Below are positions 15,829-24,371 of a stretch of 36,985 nt of DNA, piece by piece. Numbering within the stretch: the first letter of the stretch is position 1; every line of letters starts with the position of its first letter. The notes beneath the pieces were generated by a model. That model was not told where the DNA came from. It did no database searches and was given only the letters and a program-made list of their open reading frames with translations. Origin of the DNA: Lachnospiraceae bacterium (GTDB lineage: Bacteria; Bacillota; Clostridia; Lachnospirales; Lachnospiraceae); assembly GCA_017449485.1 (NCBI GenBank), contig JAFTFP010000198.1:1-36985 (forward strand), given 5' to 3'. The position numbers were made by a program, and so were the translations under genes.

Positions 15829-16272
15829 ATGGACAAGTACATCGGAACCAAAAAGGTCGAAGCGGAGCCTATGACCCGCGGCGACTTCAACCGCAGCAAG
15901 GGCGTGGACATTCCCCGCAGCGATGCCGCATTTTCTGAGCAGGGCTATCTGGTGCGCTATCCGGACGGCTATGTGTCATGGTCGCCGAAGGCCGCGTTTG
16001 AGCACGCCTACGCCAAGGCCGGCACGGATCCGCTGGCAGACACGGCGCTGCTCATGCGCTCGGAGGACTTCAAGGATCGCTTCGAGGCTGAGTACAAGCA
16101 GGTGAAGATCCGCTTTGAACGGCTGCGCCGCATGATTGTGAGATATGAGGCGAGCACACTGCCGTTCACGCCGAAGTGTCCGATCGGAATCCTCAAGGAT
16201 CAGGCAGCAGCGATGGAAGACTATCTCTACGCGCTGGAGGTACGCGCCGAGATGGAGGGCATCGCACTATGA
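15829..16272 (+). CDS. Two-part cassette protein with C-terminal helical domain paralogous to 15217-15507
   Basis: 147 residues, AAAGGAGG before ATG 15829. The N-terminal ~65 residues contain GYLVRYPDGYVSWSPKAAFEHAY, a short motif often seen at the start of small phage proteins. The C-terminal ~70 residues (AEYKQVKIRFERLRRMIVRY, then DQAAAMEDYLYALEVRAEM) repeat the helical pattern of the 15217 protein. The stop overlaps the Tad2-like start by four bases (ATGA), so the two are translated together. Their pairing hints at a shared counter-defence role, which is an inference. Confidence 0.68.
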   Translation: MDKYIGTKKVEAEPMTRGDFNRSKGVDIPRSDAAFSEQGYLVRYPDGYVSWSPKAAFEHAYAKAGTDPLADTALLMRSEDFKDRFEAEYKQVKIRFERLRRMIVRYEASTLPFTPKCPIGILKDQAAAMEDYLYALEVRAEMEGIAL

Positions 16273-16514
16273 CCTTCCCCAAAGCCTGCGCTGCCCTCAA
16301 ACGGGGTGCTCAGATCTACCGCCCCGGCTGGCCTGCCGGGAACTATCTGACATTGCAGAACATCAAGGGCGGCGATGTGATCTGCAAGTACGAGGATCAC
16401 AAGTCAGCAGGCATCTGGCTTGCGGATCCCGGTGACCTGATCGCTGCGGACTGGGCTTGCGATGTCTTCGTGCTGCTGCCAGCAGATCAGACATGTATGC
16501 AGCCGGGCGCATGA
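16269..16514 (+). CDS. tad2: DUF2829 protein, Tad2-like (predicted anti-Thoeris sponge)
   Basis: 81 residues from ATG 16269. It has the full DUF2829 pattern: FPKACAALKRGAQIYRPGW at the N-terminus, a central beta region, and GIWLADPGDLIAADWACDVFV at the C-terminus. DUF2829 proteins such as Tad2 form oligomers that trap the signalling molecule made by Thoeris TIR proteins. It ends the cassette array and precedes the scaffold gene. The length is near the family norm. The family call is firm; the exact ligand is not readable from sequence, and not every DUF2829 protein is shown to be active. Confidence 0.82.
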   Translation: MTFPKACAALKRGAQIYRPGWPAGNYLTLQNIKGGDVICKYEDHKSAGIWLADPGDLIAADWACDVFVLLPADQTCMQPGA

Positions 16515-16572
16515 GCCCGGAGGTGTGCCCGCAAAGGCGTAAAACTACCGTAATCTCAGGGACGTAACCCTG
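16503..16572 (+). other. Two hairpins between the Tad2-like gene and scaffold
   Basis: CCGGGC (16503-16508) pairs with GCCCGG (16515-16520) around the tad2 stop. CAGGG (16557-16561) pairs with CCCTG (16568-16572), followed by TAAAAAAAT. Neither has a good T-run, so they may reduce rather than stop read-through into the head genes. Confidence 0.4.
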
Positions 16573-16598
16573 TAAAAAAATCGTAGGAGGATAAGAGG

Positions 16599-17147
16599 AT
16601 GAAACGAGAATTTCTGGAGGGACTTGGTCTGGAGAAGGACGTCATCGACCAGATCATGGCCGAGAACGGCAAGGACATCAACCGCGAGAAGAACCGCGCC
16701 GACAATGTGCAGACGCAGCTTGACGAGGCGAAGAACACCCTCAAGGGCTTTGAGGGTGTGAATGTGGAGGAGCTGTCCGGCAAGGTCACGACCGCCGAGC
16801 AGCAGGTCGCCGCACTGCAGGCAGAGCTTGCCGCCGAAAAGACCGCTGCTGCGGTCAGGCTTGGTCTGATCCAGGCAAAGGCTTTGGATGTGGACTACCT
16901 GACCTACAAGCTGACCGAGAAGCTGAAAGCCGACGGCAAGACTGCCGAGCTCGATGAAGCTGGCAAGGTCAAGGACTGGGACGCGCTGCTCGACGGCCTG
17001 CAGAAGCAGTTCCCGACGCAGTTTGAAGGCAGCGGCAGCAAGAAGATCGAGGAGCACAAGCTCCCTGACAGTGACAAGGATGCCCACGCGGAGCCCGCCA
17101 CCCTTGCCGATGCCCTGCGGGATTTTTACGAACCCAAGAATGATTAA
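16599..17147 (+). CDS. Capsid scaffold protein, GP20 family
   Basis: 182 residues, GTAGGAGG before ATG 16599. It starts with KREFLEGLGLEKDVIDQIMAENG and is followed by a long coiled coil (residues ~25-90, rich in Gln, Ala, Glu, Lys) and a C-terminal segment, the pattern of Phage_GP20 minor structural/scaffold proteins. It guides capsid assembly and is absent or cleaved in mature particles. It lies directly upstream of the major capsid gene, as expected. Confidence 0.88.
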   Translation: MKREFLEGLGLEKDVIDQIMAENGKDINREKNRADNVQTQLDEAKNTLKGFEGVNVEELSGKVTTAEQQVAALQAELAAEKTAAAVRLGLIQAKALDVDYLTYKLTEKLKADGKTAELDEAGKVKDWDALLDGLQKQFPTQFEGSGSKKIEEHKLPDSDKDAHAEPATLADALRDFYEPKND

Positions 17148-17184
17148 CAACGGCGTTATGCCGTTCTGAAAGGAGAAATGATCT

Positions 17185-18177
17185 ATGCCGATGACTCTGG
17201 CAGAAATGAAGGTCGGTATGTCCGACAAGGTCGCACAGCAGGTGGTTGACATCTTCCTCCGTGAGAGTGAGATCCTCCAGCTCCTGCCGTTTGACAACTG
17301 TGTCAGTCCCTCCGGCGGCTCGACACTGACGTACAGCTACATCCAGAAGCTGCTTCCTTCCGTGGCAGCCTTCCGTAACCTGAACAGCGAATACACCGCA
17401 AATCAGGCAACCGTACAGAAGAAATCCGCAGACCTGAAGATCTTCGGCGGCTCTTTCCAGATGGACCGCGTCCTGAAGCAGTCCGAGGGCAGATATAACA
17501 ACATGGCATTCCAGATGCAGGAGAAGATCCTCGCTGCGATTTCGCTGTTCCACTACACGCTCGTCAATGGCGATGCGACCACGCATACCGAGCAGTTCGA
17601 CGGCCTTGACAAGATGCTTGCAGGCACGTCCACCGAGTTCGGCACCGGCGCGGCGATCGACGTTTCCACAGCGGCCAGCCTCAAGACGAATGCAGATCAG
17701 TTCTATGAGGCGCTGCAGCTCCTCATCAAGAATACCGATGCGGATGCCCTGCTGATGAACAGCAGCGCGATCGCCAAGGTGCAGACGCTTGCCCGCGTGC
17801 TCGGCTACAAGACCGAGACCGAGGAGGCATTCGGCAGAAAGGTCACCAGCATGGATGGCGTGCGTTTCATGGATCTGGGCAGCCACTACACCGTGACAAG
17901 CGGCGCCGCGGTCGCAAATGCCGTTGTACCGTCCGGCATCACCCGCACGATCTCCTCGGCATCTGTCACCGGCCTGACCGACATCTATGCGGTCAAGTTC
18001 GGCGTGGAGGACGGCTTCCACGGCGTATCGCTCACCGGCTCGAATGCCGTGCGGGCATATGTGCCTGACTTCGACCAGCCCGGCGCCGTCAAGACCGGTG
18101 AGGTCGAGATGGTCGCTGCGACTGTGCTGAAAAATACGGCGCATGCAGGTGTGCTGCGTAATATCAAGATCGCGTAA
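17185..18177 (+). CDS. Major capsid protein
   Basis: 330 residues, AAAGGAG before ATG 17185. It follows the scaffold gene. The sequence has an N-terminal segment VAQQVVDIFLRESEILQLLPFDN and a middle region with KSADLKIFGGSFQMDRVL, as in HK97-fold capsid proteins of Firmicute siphophages that have a separate scaffold. The C-terminal region (TDIYAVKFGVEDGFHGVSL) is typical of the P-domain and E-loop end. It forms the icosahedral shell. Confidence 0.9.
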   Translation: MPMTLAEMKVGMSDKVAQQVVDIFLRESEILQLLPFDNCVSPSGGSTLTYSYIQKLLPSVAAFRNLNSEYTANQATVQKKSADLKIFGGSFQMDRVLKQSEGRYNNMAFQMQEKILAAISLFHYTLVNGDATTHTEQFDGLDKMLAGTSTEFGTGAAIDVSTAASLKTNADQFYEALQLLIKNTDADALLMNSSAIAKVQTLARVLGYKTETEEAFGRKVTSMDGVRFMDLGSHYTVTSGAAVANAVVPSGITRTISSASVTGLTDIYAVKFGVEDGFHGVSLTGSNAVRAYVPDFDQPGAVKTGEVEMVAATVLKNTAHAGVLRNIKIA

Positions 18178-18207
18178 TTGCGTTAAATCAGAATCAGGAG
18201 GATGAAC

Positions 18208-18387
18208 ATGAAGTACACGATTACCGTTGACAACCGCCCCGACTGCTGCGAGGTCGGGGCATTCGGCCTGCATTTTGCCTATGGCAAGGCAGAGACGGAC
18301 AGTGACAGAGCCGCGGCGTGGTTCCGCGGGCATGAGGGCTACACCGTCAGGGAGAATGCCCCCGAAAAGGGCAAGAAGCGTGATTGA
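18208..18387 (+). CDS. Small protein between capsid and connector, unknown function
   Basis: 59 residues. ATG 18208 is preferred over ATG 18202 because AGGAGG ends at 18200 and seven bases is the right spacing. The sequence includes CCEVGAFGLHFAYGKAE. Small genes in this position are common in siphophages and may encode a head decoration or assembly factor. I see no motif that settles it. Confidence 0.6.
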   Translation: MKYTITVDNRPDCCEVGAFGLHFAYGKAETDSDRAAAWFRGHEGYTVRENAPEKGKKRD

Positions 18388-18715
18388 TCTTGCATTTGCC
18401 AGGCGGCACATGAAGAATGCACCGGATGACGAAGTGCTCCGGGAGCTGCTCGATGCGGCAGAGGCGGCGGTCATGGCGTACTGCAACAACACCTTCCCTG
18501 AGAGCCGGTTCCCGGGCGGACTTCCGCTCGATGTGCAGATGGGCATTGTCCGGATGGTCTCGTGGCAGATCGGCGCCGGCAGCAAGGCAGGCATTGCATC
18601 CGAAACGCTCTCCAGGCATTCCGTGACCTATGCGCAGAATGCAGAGAATTCAGTCATGGGCTATCCGCGGAGCATCATGGGCTTCTGCAATCCGTACCGG
18701 AGGTGTAAAACTTGA
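18380..18715 (+). CDS. Head-tail connector, gp6/gp15-like
   Basis: 111 residues, GTG 18380, overlapping the previous gene by eight bases. It is a mostly helical adaptor: IDLAFARRHMKNAPDDEVLRELLDAAEAAVMAY, then MGIVRMVSWQIGAGSK. This matches the phage DNA-packaging/connector family that sits beneath the portal. The other frames upstream in the track are out of phase. A TTG start for the next gene overlaps its stop. Confidence 0.8.
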   Translation: MIDLAFARRHMKNAPDDEVLRELLDAAEAAVMAYCNNTFPESRFPGGLPLDVQMGIVRMVSWQIGAGSKAGIASETLSRHSVTYAQNAENSVMGYPRSIMGFCNPYRRCKT

Positions 18716-19065
18716 CGGAGATCAGTGGGAATACCGTCATGGTATTGCAGACAAAGCAGAACAGCAGAAACCGGATCGGTGAGGGCGAACAGATCTGGAC
18801 GGATGCGGTATCCCTGACAGGCTTCCTCGATCTGATGAACGGCTCGTCCGGCTACAGCAATTTCAATGCCAAGCTGCAGGAGAGCACGCATGTATTCCTT
18901 GCGGATTATGCCGAGATCACTGTAAAGCCGGAGGAATGCCGCGCGGTCATCGGAGAGGATGTATACGATGTGCAGCTGATCGACGATCCGATGGGACTGC
19001 ATGAGCACCTGGAAATTTTCCTGAAGTATGTGGGAGGGATGCAGCATCACACAGCTTACGGATAA
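18712..19065 (+). CDS. Head closure / stopper protein, gp16-like
   Basis: 117 residues with a TTG start at 18712, supported by GGAGGTGT upstream and by coupling with the preceding stop. It is a small beta-rich adaptor (LADYAEITVKPEECRAVIGEDVYDV, then EHLEIFLKYVGG), typical of head-tail joining proteins that plug the portal after packaging. It sits exactly between the connector and the tail completion gene. Confidence 0.78.
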   Translation: MTEISGNTVMVLQTKQNSRNRIGEGEQIWTDAVSLTGFLDLMNGSSGYSNFNAKLQESTHVFLADYAEITVKPEECRAVIGEDVYDVQLIDDPMGLHEHLEIFLKYVGGMQHHTAYG

Positions 19066-19561
19066 TTCCCCCGCCGTCAGGGCGGCGATGTCTGCGGCTG
19101 TCAGAGCCTTCCTGCATGAGGCGGGCGGCGAGCTGGTGGCACAGACGCAGAAAAACGTGCGGGTTGACACCGGGCAGACCAAGAACTCCTACGAATACAG
19201 GATCATTGAGGGCGCCGATGAGCAGAAATGCGTCGTCGGCTCCGACTACATGAATGCCGTATACGAGGAATTCGGCACAGGCGAGTATGCGCTGCACGGC
19301 GGCCGGAAGGGCGGCTGGTGGATCAAAGTCGGAAACGGCGCGGGGCAGATCCCCCTCAAGGCCGCCAAGAAATACCGCTGGGCGGGCTATCGCTATGTGA
19401 ATGGGTCAAAGAGCTTCGGAAGCCGGTCTGACGGCGGTACGATCGCCTATGTGTTCACCTACGGCAAGAAACCGGACAAGCCGATGCGGCGTGCTTACGA
19501 GAAGCTGCGGGAGCCGATACAGGACGAGCTGGAGCGCCGCTTCAGTGCGGAAATGAGGTGA
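19028..19561 (+). CDS. HK97 gp10-like tail-completion protein
   Basis: 177 residues. The region VAQTQKNVRVDTGQTKNSYEYRI, then YMNAVYEEFGTGEYA and a C-terminal PMRRAYEKLREPIQDEL are family hallmarks. It joins head and tail. The start at ATG 19028 has no ribosome site of its own and overlaps the previous gene by 38 bases. A GGGAGG site sits better for codon ATC 19046, so translational coupling is probable. Confidence 0.85.
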   Translation: MWEGCSITQLTDNSPAVRAAMSAAVRAFLHEAGGELVAQTQKNVRVDTGQTKNSYEYRIIEGADEQKCVVGSDYMNAVYEEFGTGEYALHGGRKGGWWIKVGNGAGQIPLKAAKKYRWAGYRYVNGSKSFGSRSDGGTIAYVFTYGKKPDKPMRRAYEKLREPIQDELERRFSAEMR

Positions 19562-19565
19562 CGGT

Positions 19566-19931
19566 GTGGAAGAAATGCTTGCATTCATCGCAGACAAGAT
19601 GAAGGCAGCCGGCATTCCCTACGAATTCGGGGAGTGGAGCAGCCCGCTCTCCTATCCGTATTGCGTCGGCTCCTACCGTGCGGATGAGCACCGGTATGAA
19701 GACGGCTGCACGGCCGGCGTTCTGACGGTGGACATCTGGTCGCGGGAATCAAAGCTGTCGGCAGTGCGGACAGCGGACAGGATCGCGGCGGCATTTGAAG
19801 ATTTGCAGGAGGTCAGGGATGATCTCCTGTTTTTTGTACACTTCACAGGCAGCGAGACCATTCCATCCGGAGAAATGGGGCTTTTCCGGGTGGAGGTCAG
19901 CCTGTCGGTATCTATGTGGAAAGGAAGGTAA
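19566..19931 (+). CDS. Tail terminator-like protein
   Basis: 121 residues, GTG 19566 after GAGGTGACG. The alpha/beta sequence with EFGEWSSPLSYPYCVGSY and a central TVDIWSRESKLSAVRTADRIAAAF is like SPP1 gp17/lambda gpU-type tail terminators that stop tail-tube growth. It is in the expected place before the tail tube gene. Confidence 0.75.
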   Translation: MEEMLAFIADKMKAAGIPYEFGEWSSPLSYPYCVGSYRADEHRYEDGCTAGVLTVDIWSRESKLSAVRTADRIAAAFEDLQEVRDDLLFFVHFTGSETIPSGEMGLFRVEVSLSVSMWKGR

Positions 19932-19937
19932 AATCGT

Positions 19938-20516
19938 ATGAGCCTGAAAAACCACGGCATCACCTCCGAGACGATCAAGAAGCTGATCCTCGGCGCCGGT
20001 GTCATTTACAAGAATCTGAAATACGCCTCGAATGCCTGGACGGGCACGGTCATCGGTGCAACATCCGGCGGCATCAAGTTCCACTATGAGGCACAGTGGC
20101 TCGATGTGGCGGTGGACGGCGCGACCGTCCTGGTCAAGGGCGTTTCCAAGCAGAAGGTCGGCGAGAGCGCCACGCTTGAGGGGCAGATGACTGAGGTCAC
20201 CGAGCAGATCCTGGTGGATTCGCTGCATCTGGTCGAGGAGACCTCGGAGGATGCGACCTACAAGAAATACGTCACCAAGTCGAACATCACCGAGGACGAC
20301 TATCTGGAGAATATTGCCTATGTCGGCAAGCTGTCGAACGGGCAGAACATCATCATCATCATGCCGAACGCGCTTTGCACCGAGGCATTCGAGATCGAGG
20401 CCAAGAATGCCGAGCAGACGACCTTCGCGGTCAAGTTCGAGTGTACCGCTGATCTGACCAACGACACCCTTGACAAGCTCGACATCGGGATCTACTACCC
20501 GAAGCCGGCTGCATAA
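19938..20516 (+). CDS. Major tail tube protein
   Basis: 192 residues, ATG 19938 after GGAAGG. It has the pattern of siphophage tube proteins: an N-terminal region with LILGAGVIYKNL, a beta-sandwich centre (DVAVDGATVLVKGVSKQKVGE), and a closing segment with TFAVKFECTADLTN. It assembles in stacked hexamers around the tape measure. Confidence 0.88.
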   Translation: MSLKNHGITSETIKKLILGAGVIYKNLKYASNAWTGTVIGATSGGIKFHYEAQWLDVAVDGATVLVKGVSKQKVGESATLEGQMTEVTEQILVDSLHLVEETSEDATYKKYVTKSNITEDDYLENIAYVGKLSNGQNIIIIMPNALCTEAFEIEAKNAEQTTFAVKFECTADLTNDTLDKLDIGIYYPKPAA

Positions 20517-20534
20517 CAACAGGATGTGAGATGT

Positions 20535-20735
20535 ATGAAAATCATCGTAACAACTGAATTTGTGGACATTCACACCGGCATGCTGCATCCGGTCGGCGAG
20601 GAGCTGACGGTCAGCAAGGCGCGGTATGCTGAAATATTGCGGGCGGGCAGTTTTGTCCGCCCTGCGGCTCAGCGAAATGGAAAGAAGGGAGCTGTTCCGG
20701 ATGGAAATGGAAATTCGCAGCCTGACGGTCGATAA
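20535..20735 (+). CDS. Small tail-region protein, unknown function
   Basis: 66 residues from ATG 20535 (GTG 20526 is an alternative). It contains VDIHTGMLHPVGEELTVSKARYAEIL, a short motif seen in small head/tail accessory proteins. The C-terminal part is basic and disordered. It overlaps the next gene by 35 bases. Confidence 0.6.
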   Translation: MKIIVTTEFVDIHTGMLHPVGEELTVSKARYAEILRAGSFVRPAAQRNGKKGAVPDGNGNSQPDGR

Positions 20736-21171
20736 TGCATTCGATTTCTGCGCCGTGCTCGATGCGGTCGGCGTGAACAATGTGATAGGCGCGTTTGACA
20801 AGGAGGAGATCTATGCCCTGCGCAAGGGCGGCAAGGATCTCAAGGGCATCGGCCTGGTGCTCGCTGCAAAGGCAGCGGGTTTGCTCATCGGGCATCTTCC
20901 CGCGGCAAGGGAGCCGTTGTATGTATTCCTTGCCGGCTGCGTGCAGTGGACAAACGGCCATCCGGTCACTGTGGATGAGCTGCGGAAGATGAAGCTCGGC
21001 GCATTTGTGCAGCTCATCAAGAGCTTTGCACAGCAGGAGGACATCGTGGATTTTTTCACGGATGCAGCCGGATTTGTGAATACGGACGCGACCGGTTCCG
21101 GGAGCTCCTCTGGCGCAGATACGGCTCCCCCGCCGATTACCTCGGATACGCCGTCCGGAGAGGACGATTAG
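20701..21171 (+). CDS. Tail assembly chaperone (G-type)
   Basis: 156 residues from ATG 20701, with AGAAGGGAG upstream. The protein is mostly helical, and the C-terminus is a Gly/Ser/Pro-rich linker (residues ~130-156). It lies between tube and tape measure, where siphophages encode the G chaperone. The following frame (-1) encodes a second domain without its own start, so a frameshift product (GT) is expected. Confidence 0.75.
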   Translation: MEMEIRSLTVDNAFDFCAVLDAVGVNNVIGAFDKEEIYALRKGGKDLKGIGLVLAAKAAGLLIGHLPAAREPLYVFLAGCVQWTNGHPVTVDELRKMKLGAFVQLIKSFAQQEDIVDFFTDAAGFVNTDATGSGSSSGADTAPPPITSDTPSGEDD

Positions 21172-21419
21172 AGCAGACGGTCATCACCGTCATCAAACAG
21201 AATGACGAGGAGAAATGCTGGGAGCTGTACTGCGCCCTGCATGCGAATCCGTTCTCGAAGGTGCAGGGCGTTTCGTTCCGGGATTTTCTGAAACGGATGC
21301 GGACACCTGCAAGGCCGGAGCCGGAGCCGGCAGGCATGACGCAGGAACAGGTGCAGCGCCAGATCAGGCTCTCCGAAGCACTCCTGAACAGCTATGTACC
21401 GGAAGGGAGTGAGACATAA
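21172..21419 (+). CDS. Tail assembly chaperone frameshift extension (T-like)
   Basis: This frame is -1 relative to the preceding gene. It encodes ~82 residues with good coding character (TVITVIKQNDEEKCWELYCA, then VSFRDFLKRM) and stops at 21419, four bases before the tape measure start. It has no ATG with a ribosome site until residue ~42. That is the classic arrangement of a G-GT programmed frameshift. The slip site lies upstream of 21169; a candidate is the run of five C at 21127-21131, which is not a perfect heptamer. Confidence 0.65.
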
Positions 21420-21422
21420 CCG

Positions 21423-24371
21423 GTGGATCTGTTTACACTGTTCGGCACAATCTCCGTTAAGTATGCGGATGCGGTCGATCAGATCGGCAAGGTCACACAG
21501 TCGGCCAGGGAAGCCGGCGGCGGCCTGGAGGAAATGAGTGATTCTGCCCAGCAGGCGCAGGATCCGATTGCAGATTCCGGGGAATCCGCGCAGCAGGCAG
21601 ACAGCAAATTCGGTGCCTGGGCGGTGACGCTCGGCAATCTGGCAGCGAATGTCATCACCAGGGTCGCTGACAAGTGTGCGGATCTGGCGAAGGACGTCAT
21701 TGACCTGGGTACGGATTTCACGGCGACCATGTCTGAGGTGCAGGCGATCAGCGGCGCGACCGATGCGGAGCTTGCACAGCTTGAGGAGACGGCGCGCGCG
21801 TTCGGCGCATCGACCGTATTCTCCGCAAATGACGCTGCGCAGGCACTCAAATACATGTCGCTCGCCGGATGGTCGGTGGAGGAATCCACATCCGCGCTCG
21901 GCGGCGTGCTGGATCTGGCCGCGGCCTCGGGCATGGAGCTTGCTTCGGCCTCGGATATGGTGACGGATTACCTGTCTGCATTTGGCATGGGTGCGGATCA
22001 GGCTGCCTATTTTGCGGATCTGCTTGCCTACGCACAGTCCAATTCCAACACGACCGCAGAGCAGCTCGGCGAGGCATACCGGAACTGTGCGGCAAACCTG
22101 AACGCTGCGGGGCAGGATGTGGAAACTGTCACATCTTTGCTCGAAGCAATGGCCAACCAGGGCTACAAGGGCAGCGAGGCAGGCACGGCACTCGCCGCGA
22201 TCATGCGAGACATCACGAACTCGATGGAAGACGGCAAAATTGCCATCGGGGAGACAAGCGTTTCTGTCATGGATGCCGACGGAAATTTCCGTGACCTGAC
22301 GGATATTCTGGCCGAGGTCGAAGCTGCGACCAATGGCATGGGCGATGCGCAGCGCGCTGCGGCAATGTCGGCGACCTTTACGGCGGATTCCACCAAGGGT
22401 CTGAATCTCCTGCTGAATGAGGGAATGTCCAGTGTAGCCGGATATGAGGAAGCCCTCCGGAATGCGGACGGGGCTGCAGCGGACATGGCAGCGACCATGA
22501 ACGACAACCTCAAGGGCGATATGGCTGCCATGAACAGCGCATTCGACGAACTGAAGCTGAAGATCTTCGAGGGAGCCGAGAGCCCGCTGCGGGGGCTGGT
22601 ACAGTTCGTAACGGACAAGGTCGTTCCGATGCTGACGAACCTTGTGGACAAATTCGGCATGATCGTGCCGGTGATCGTCGGCTTCCTGCCGCTGATCATG
22701 CAGCTGGCGGAGGGTGTGTTCCCTGCGCTGCTGGATGTCATCGGACAGTTCCTGCCGCCGGTCACTGAGTTGGTCGCATCTGTGCTGCCGGTCGTCATGC
22801 AACTCCTGCAGATGCTGCTGCCGCCGGTCACCCGTATTGTGGGTGCCGTCCTGCCGCTTGCGGTCAGACTGATACAGAGACTTCTGCCGGTTCTGGAGCC
22901 GGTGCTCGGTCTGCTCGAGCCGATCATAGACGTCCTTGCGGTGCTGATCGAGCCTCTTGCAGATCTGCTTGACGCTGTCCTGCCGCCGCTGATCGACCTG
23001 ATCGTAATGTTGGTGAACCTTGCGATTGAGCCGCTGCAGCGGGCGCTGACGGTGCTGGCCGGTATCATAGACGAGGTTGCGCAGGCATTTAGCTTTGCCG
23101 CCGGCTTTATCCGGGAGGCACAGACCTTCTTTGAGGGCTTTGGCGCGTATCTCTATGACTGGATCCGCAGTACCATTGACGGCATCCTGACAGCGATTTC
23201 AGGTGTGATCGCGTTTTTTGAGGGCTTTGGTGAATACTTCTACGACTGGTTCGACAACGTCATCGACAGCGTGCTTGATTTCCTGGCCAGCATCGGCACG
23301 GCGGTCAGCGGATTCTTTGAGACGGTCTGGAATGCGATCCAGGTCGGGCTCATGTTTATTGCAGAGCTTTTCAATGCGTTTGTGCAGATCATCACACTCC
23401 CGTGGCGGTTTCTGTGGGAAAACTGCCGGGACACCGTTCTCAGGGTGTGGGAGGCTATCCGCAGCGTTATTGAACGCCGGCTGAATGAGGCCAGAACCGT
23501 CATCACGACGATCCTCACGGCGGTTGCCGATTTCTTCCGGTCGATCTGGGAGAAGTATGCTGAGATTGTTTCGCGGAATCTGGAGCGCATCCGGGAACTA
23601 TGGTCGAGGATCCTCGGAGCCATCCGGGATGCAGTCTCCACGATCTGGACGGCGATCAGCGATTATATCAGTGAGAAGCTCGAGCTCATCCGCACGGTCG
23701 TCACGACGGTATTTACTGCTGTACGCGATGCGATCAGCGAGAAGCTGACCGCAACAAAAGAGAAGATTACAACGATCTTCGAGGCAGTCCGCAGCACCAT
23801 CTCGGACAAGCTGAATGCCGCCAAGACCATTGTTACCAATATCTTCGACAGCATCCGAACGAATATCCAGAACAAGATCGAAGCCGCGCGGGACTTTGTG
23901 AAAAATGCGATCGACAGGATCAAGGGATTTTTCAATTTCAAGTGGGAACTGCCCAAGCTGAAGCTGCCACATTTCAACATCACCGGCAGCTTTTCGCTTG
24001 ATCCGCCGAGCGTTCCGCATTTTGGCATCGACTGGTATGCAAAGGGCGGCATCCTGCAGCAGCCGACCGTCTTCGGGTACGACCCGGAGACCGGCAGAGC
24101 ACAGGCAGGCGGCGAGGCAGGCGCGGAGGCAGTTGCCCCCATCGACACGCTGCTCGGATTCGTCCGGACAGCCGTTCAGGAGGAAAATGCAGCGCTGTAT
24201 GCTGCGGTGGACAGGATCCTCGGTCTGATCGAGATGTATTTCCCGCAGTTGATCACGGCGATCCCGCAGGATGTGGTGCTTGACAGCGGTGCGCTGGTCG
24301 GGGAGCTTGTCCCGGAGATCAATGAAGCGATGGGAGAAATCAGCGAGGATGACAGGAGGCGAAGAGGATGA
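21423..24371 (+). CDS. Tail tape measure protein
   Basis: 982 residues, GTG 21423. The N-terminal ~350 residues hold the TP901-type PhageMin_Tail core (TMSEVQAISGATDAELAQLE, then GYKGSEAGTALAAIMR). Residues ~400-550 contain several hydrophobic segments (VPVIVGFLPLIMQLAE and LPPVTELVASVLPVVMQLL). The rest is long amphipathic helices with repeated SDYISEKLELIRTVVTTVFT-like units. The length sets tail length. This is the longest gene and lies in its canonical position. It overlaps the next gene by four bases. Confidence 0.96.
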   Translation: MDLFTLFGTISVKYADAVDQIGKVTQSAREAGGGLEEMSDSAQQAQDPIADSGESAQQADSKFGAWAVTLGNLAANVITRVADKCADLAKDVIDLGTDFTATMSEVQAISGATDAELAQLEETARAFGASTVFSANDAAQALKYMSLAGWSVEESTSALGGVLDLAAASGMELASASDMVTDYLSAFGMGADQAAYFADLLAYAQSNSNTTAEQLGEAYRNCAANLNAAGQDVETVTSLLEAMANQGYKGSEAGTALAAIMRDITNSMEDGKIAIGETSVSVMDADGNFRDLTDILAEVEAATNGMGDAQRAAAMSATFTADSTKGLNLLLNEGMSSVAGYEEALRNADGAAADMAATMNDNLKGDMAAMNSAFDELKLKIFEGAESPLRGLVQFVTDKVVPMLTNLVDKFGMIVPVIVGFLPLIMQLAEGVFPALLDVIGQFLPPVTELVASVLPVVMQLLQMLLPPVTRIVGAVLPLAVRLIQRLLPVLEPVLGLLEPIIDVLAVLIEPLADLLDAVLPPLIDLIVMLVNLAIEPLQRALTVLAGIIDEVAQAFSFAAGFIREAQTFFEGFGAYLYDWIRSTIDGILTAISGVIAFFEGFGEYFYDWFDNVIDSVLDFLASIGTAVSGFFETVWNAIQVGLMFIAELFNAFVQIITLPWRFLWENCRDTVLRVWEAIRSVIERRLNEARTVITTILTAVADFFRSIWEKYAEIVSRNLERIRELWSRILGAIRDAVSTIWTAISDYISEKLELIRTVVTTVFTAVRDAISEKLTATKEKITTIFEAVRSTISDKLNAAKTIVTNIFDSIRTNIQNKIEAARDFVKNAIDRIKGFFNFKWELPKLKLPHFNITGSFSLDPPSVPHFGIDWYAKGGILQQPTVFGYDPETGRAQAGGEAGAEAVAPIDTLLGFVRTAVQEENAALYAAVDRILGLIEMYFPQLITAIPQDVVLDSGALVGELVPEINEAMGEISEDDRRRRG

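Noticed and set aside
16969-18594. Minus-strand frame of 541 residues over the scaffold and capsid genes
   Set aside because: The plus-strand genes are clear. The opposite frame is a high-GC shadow with His/Arg/Leu-rich composition.
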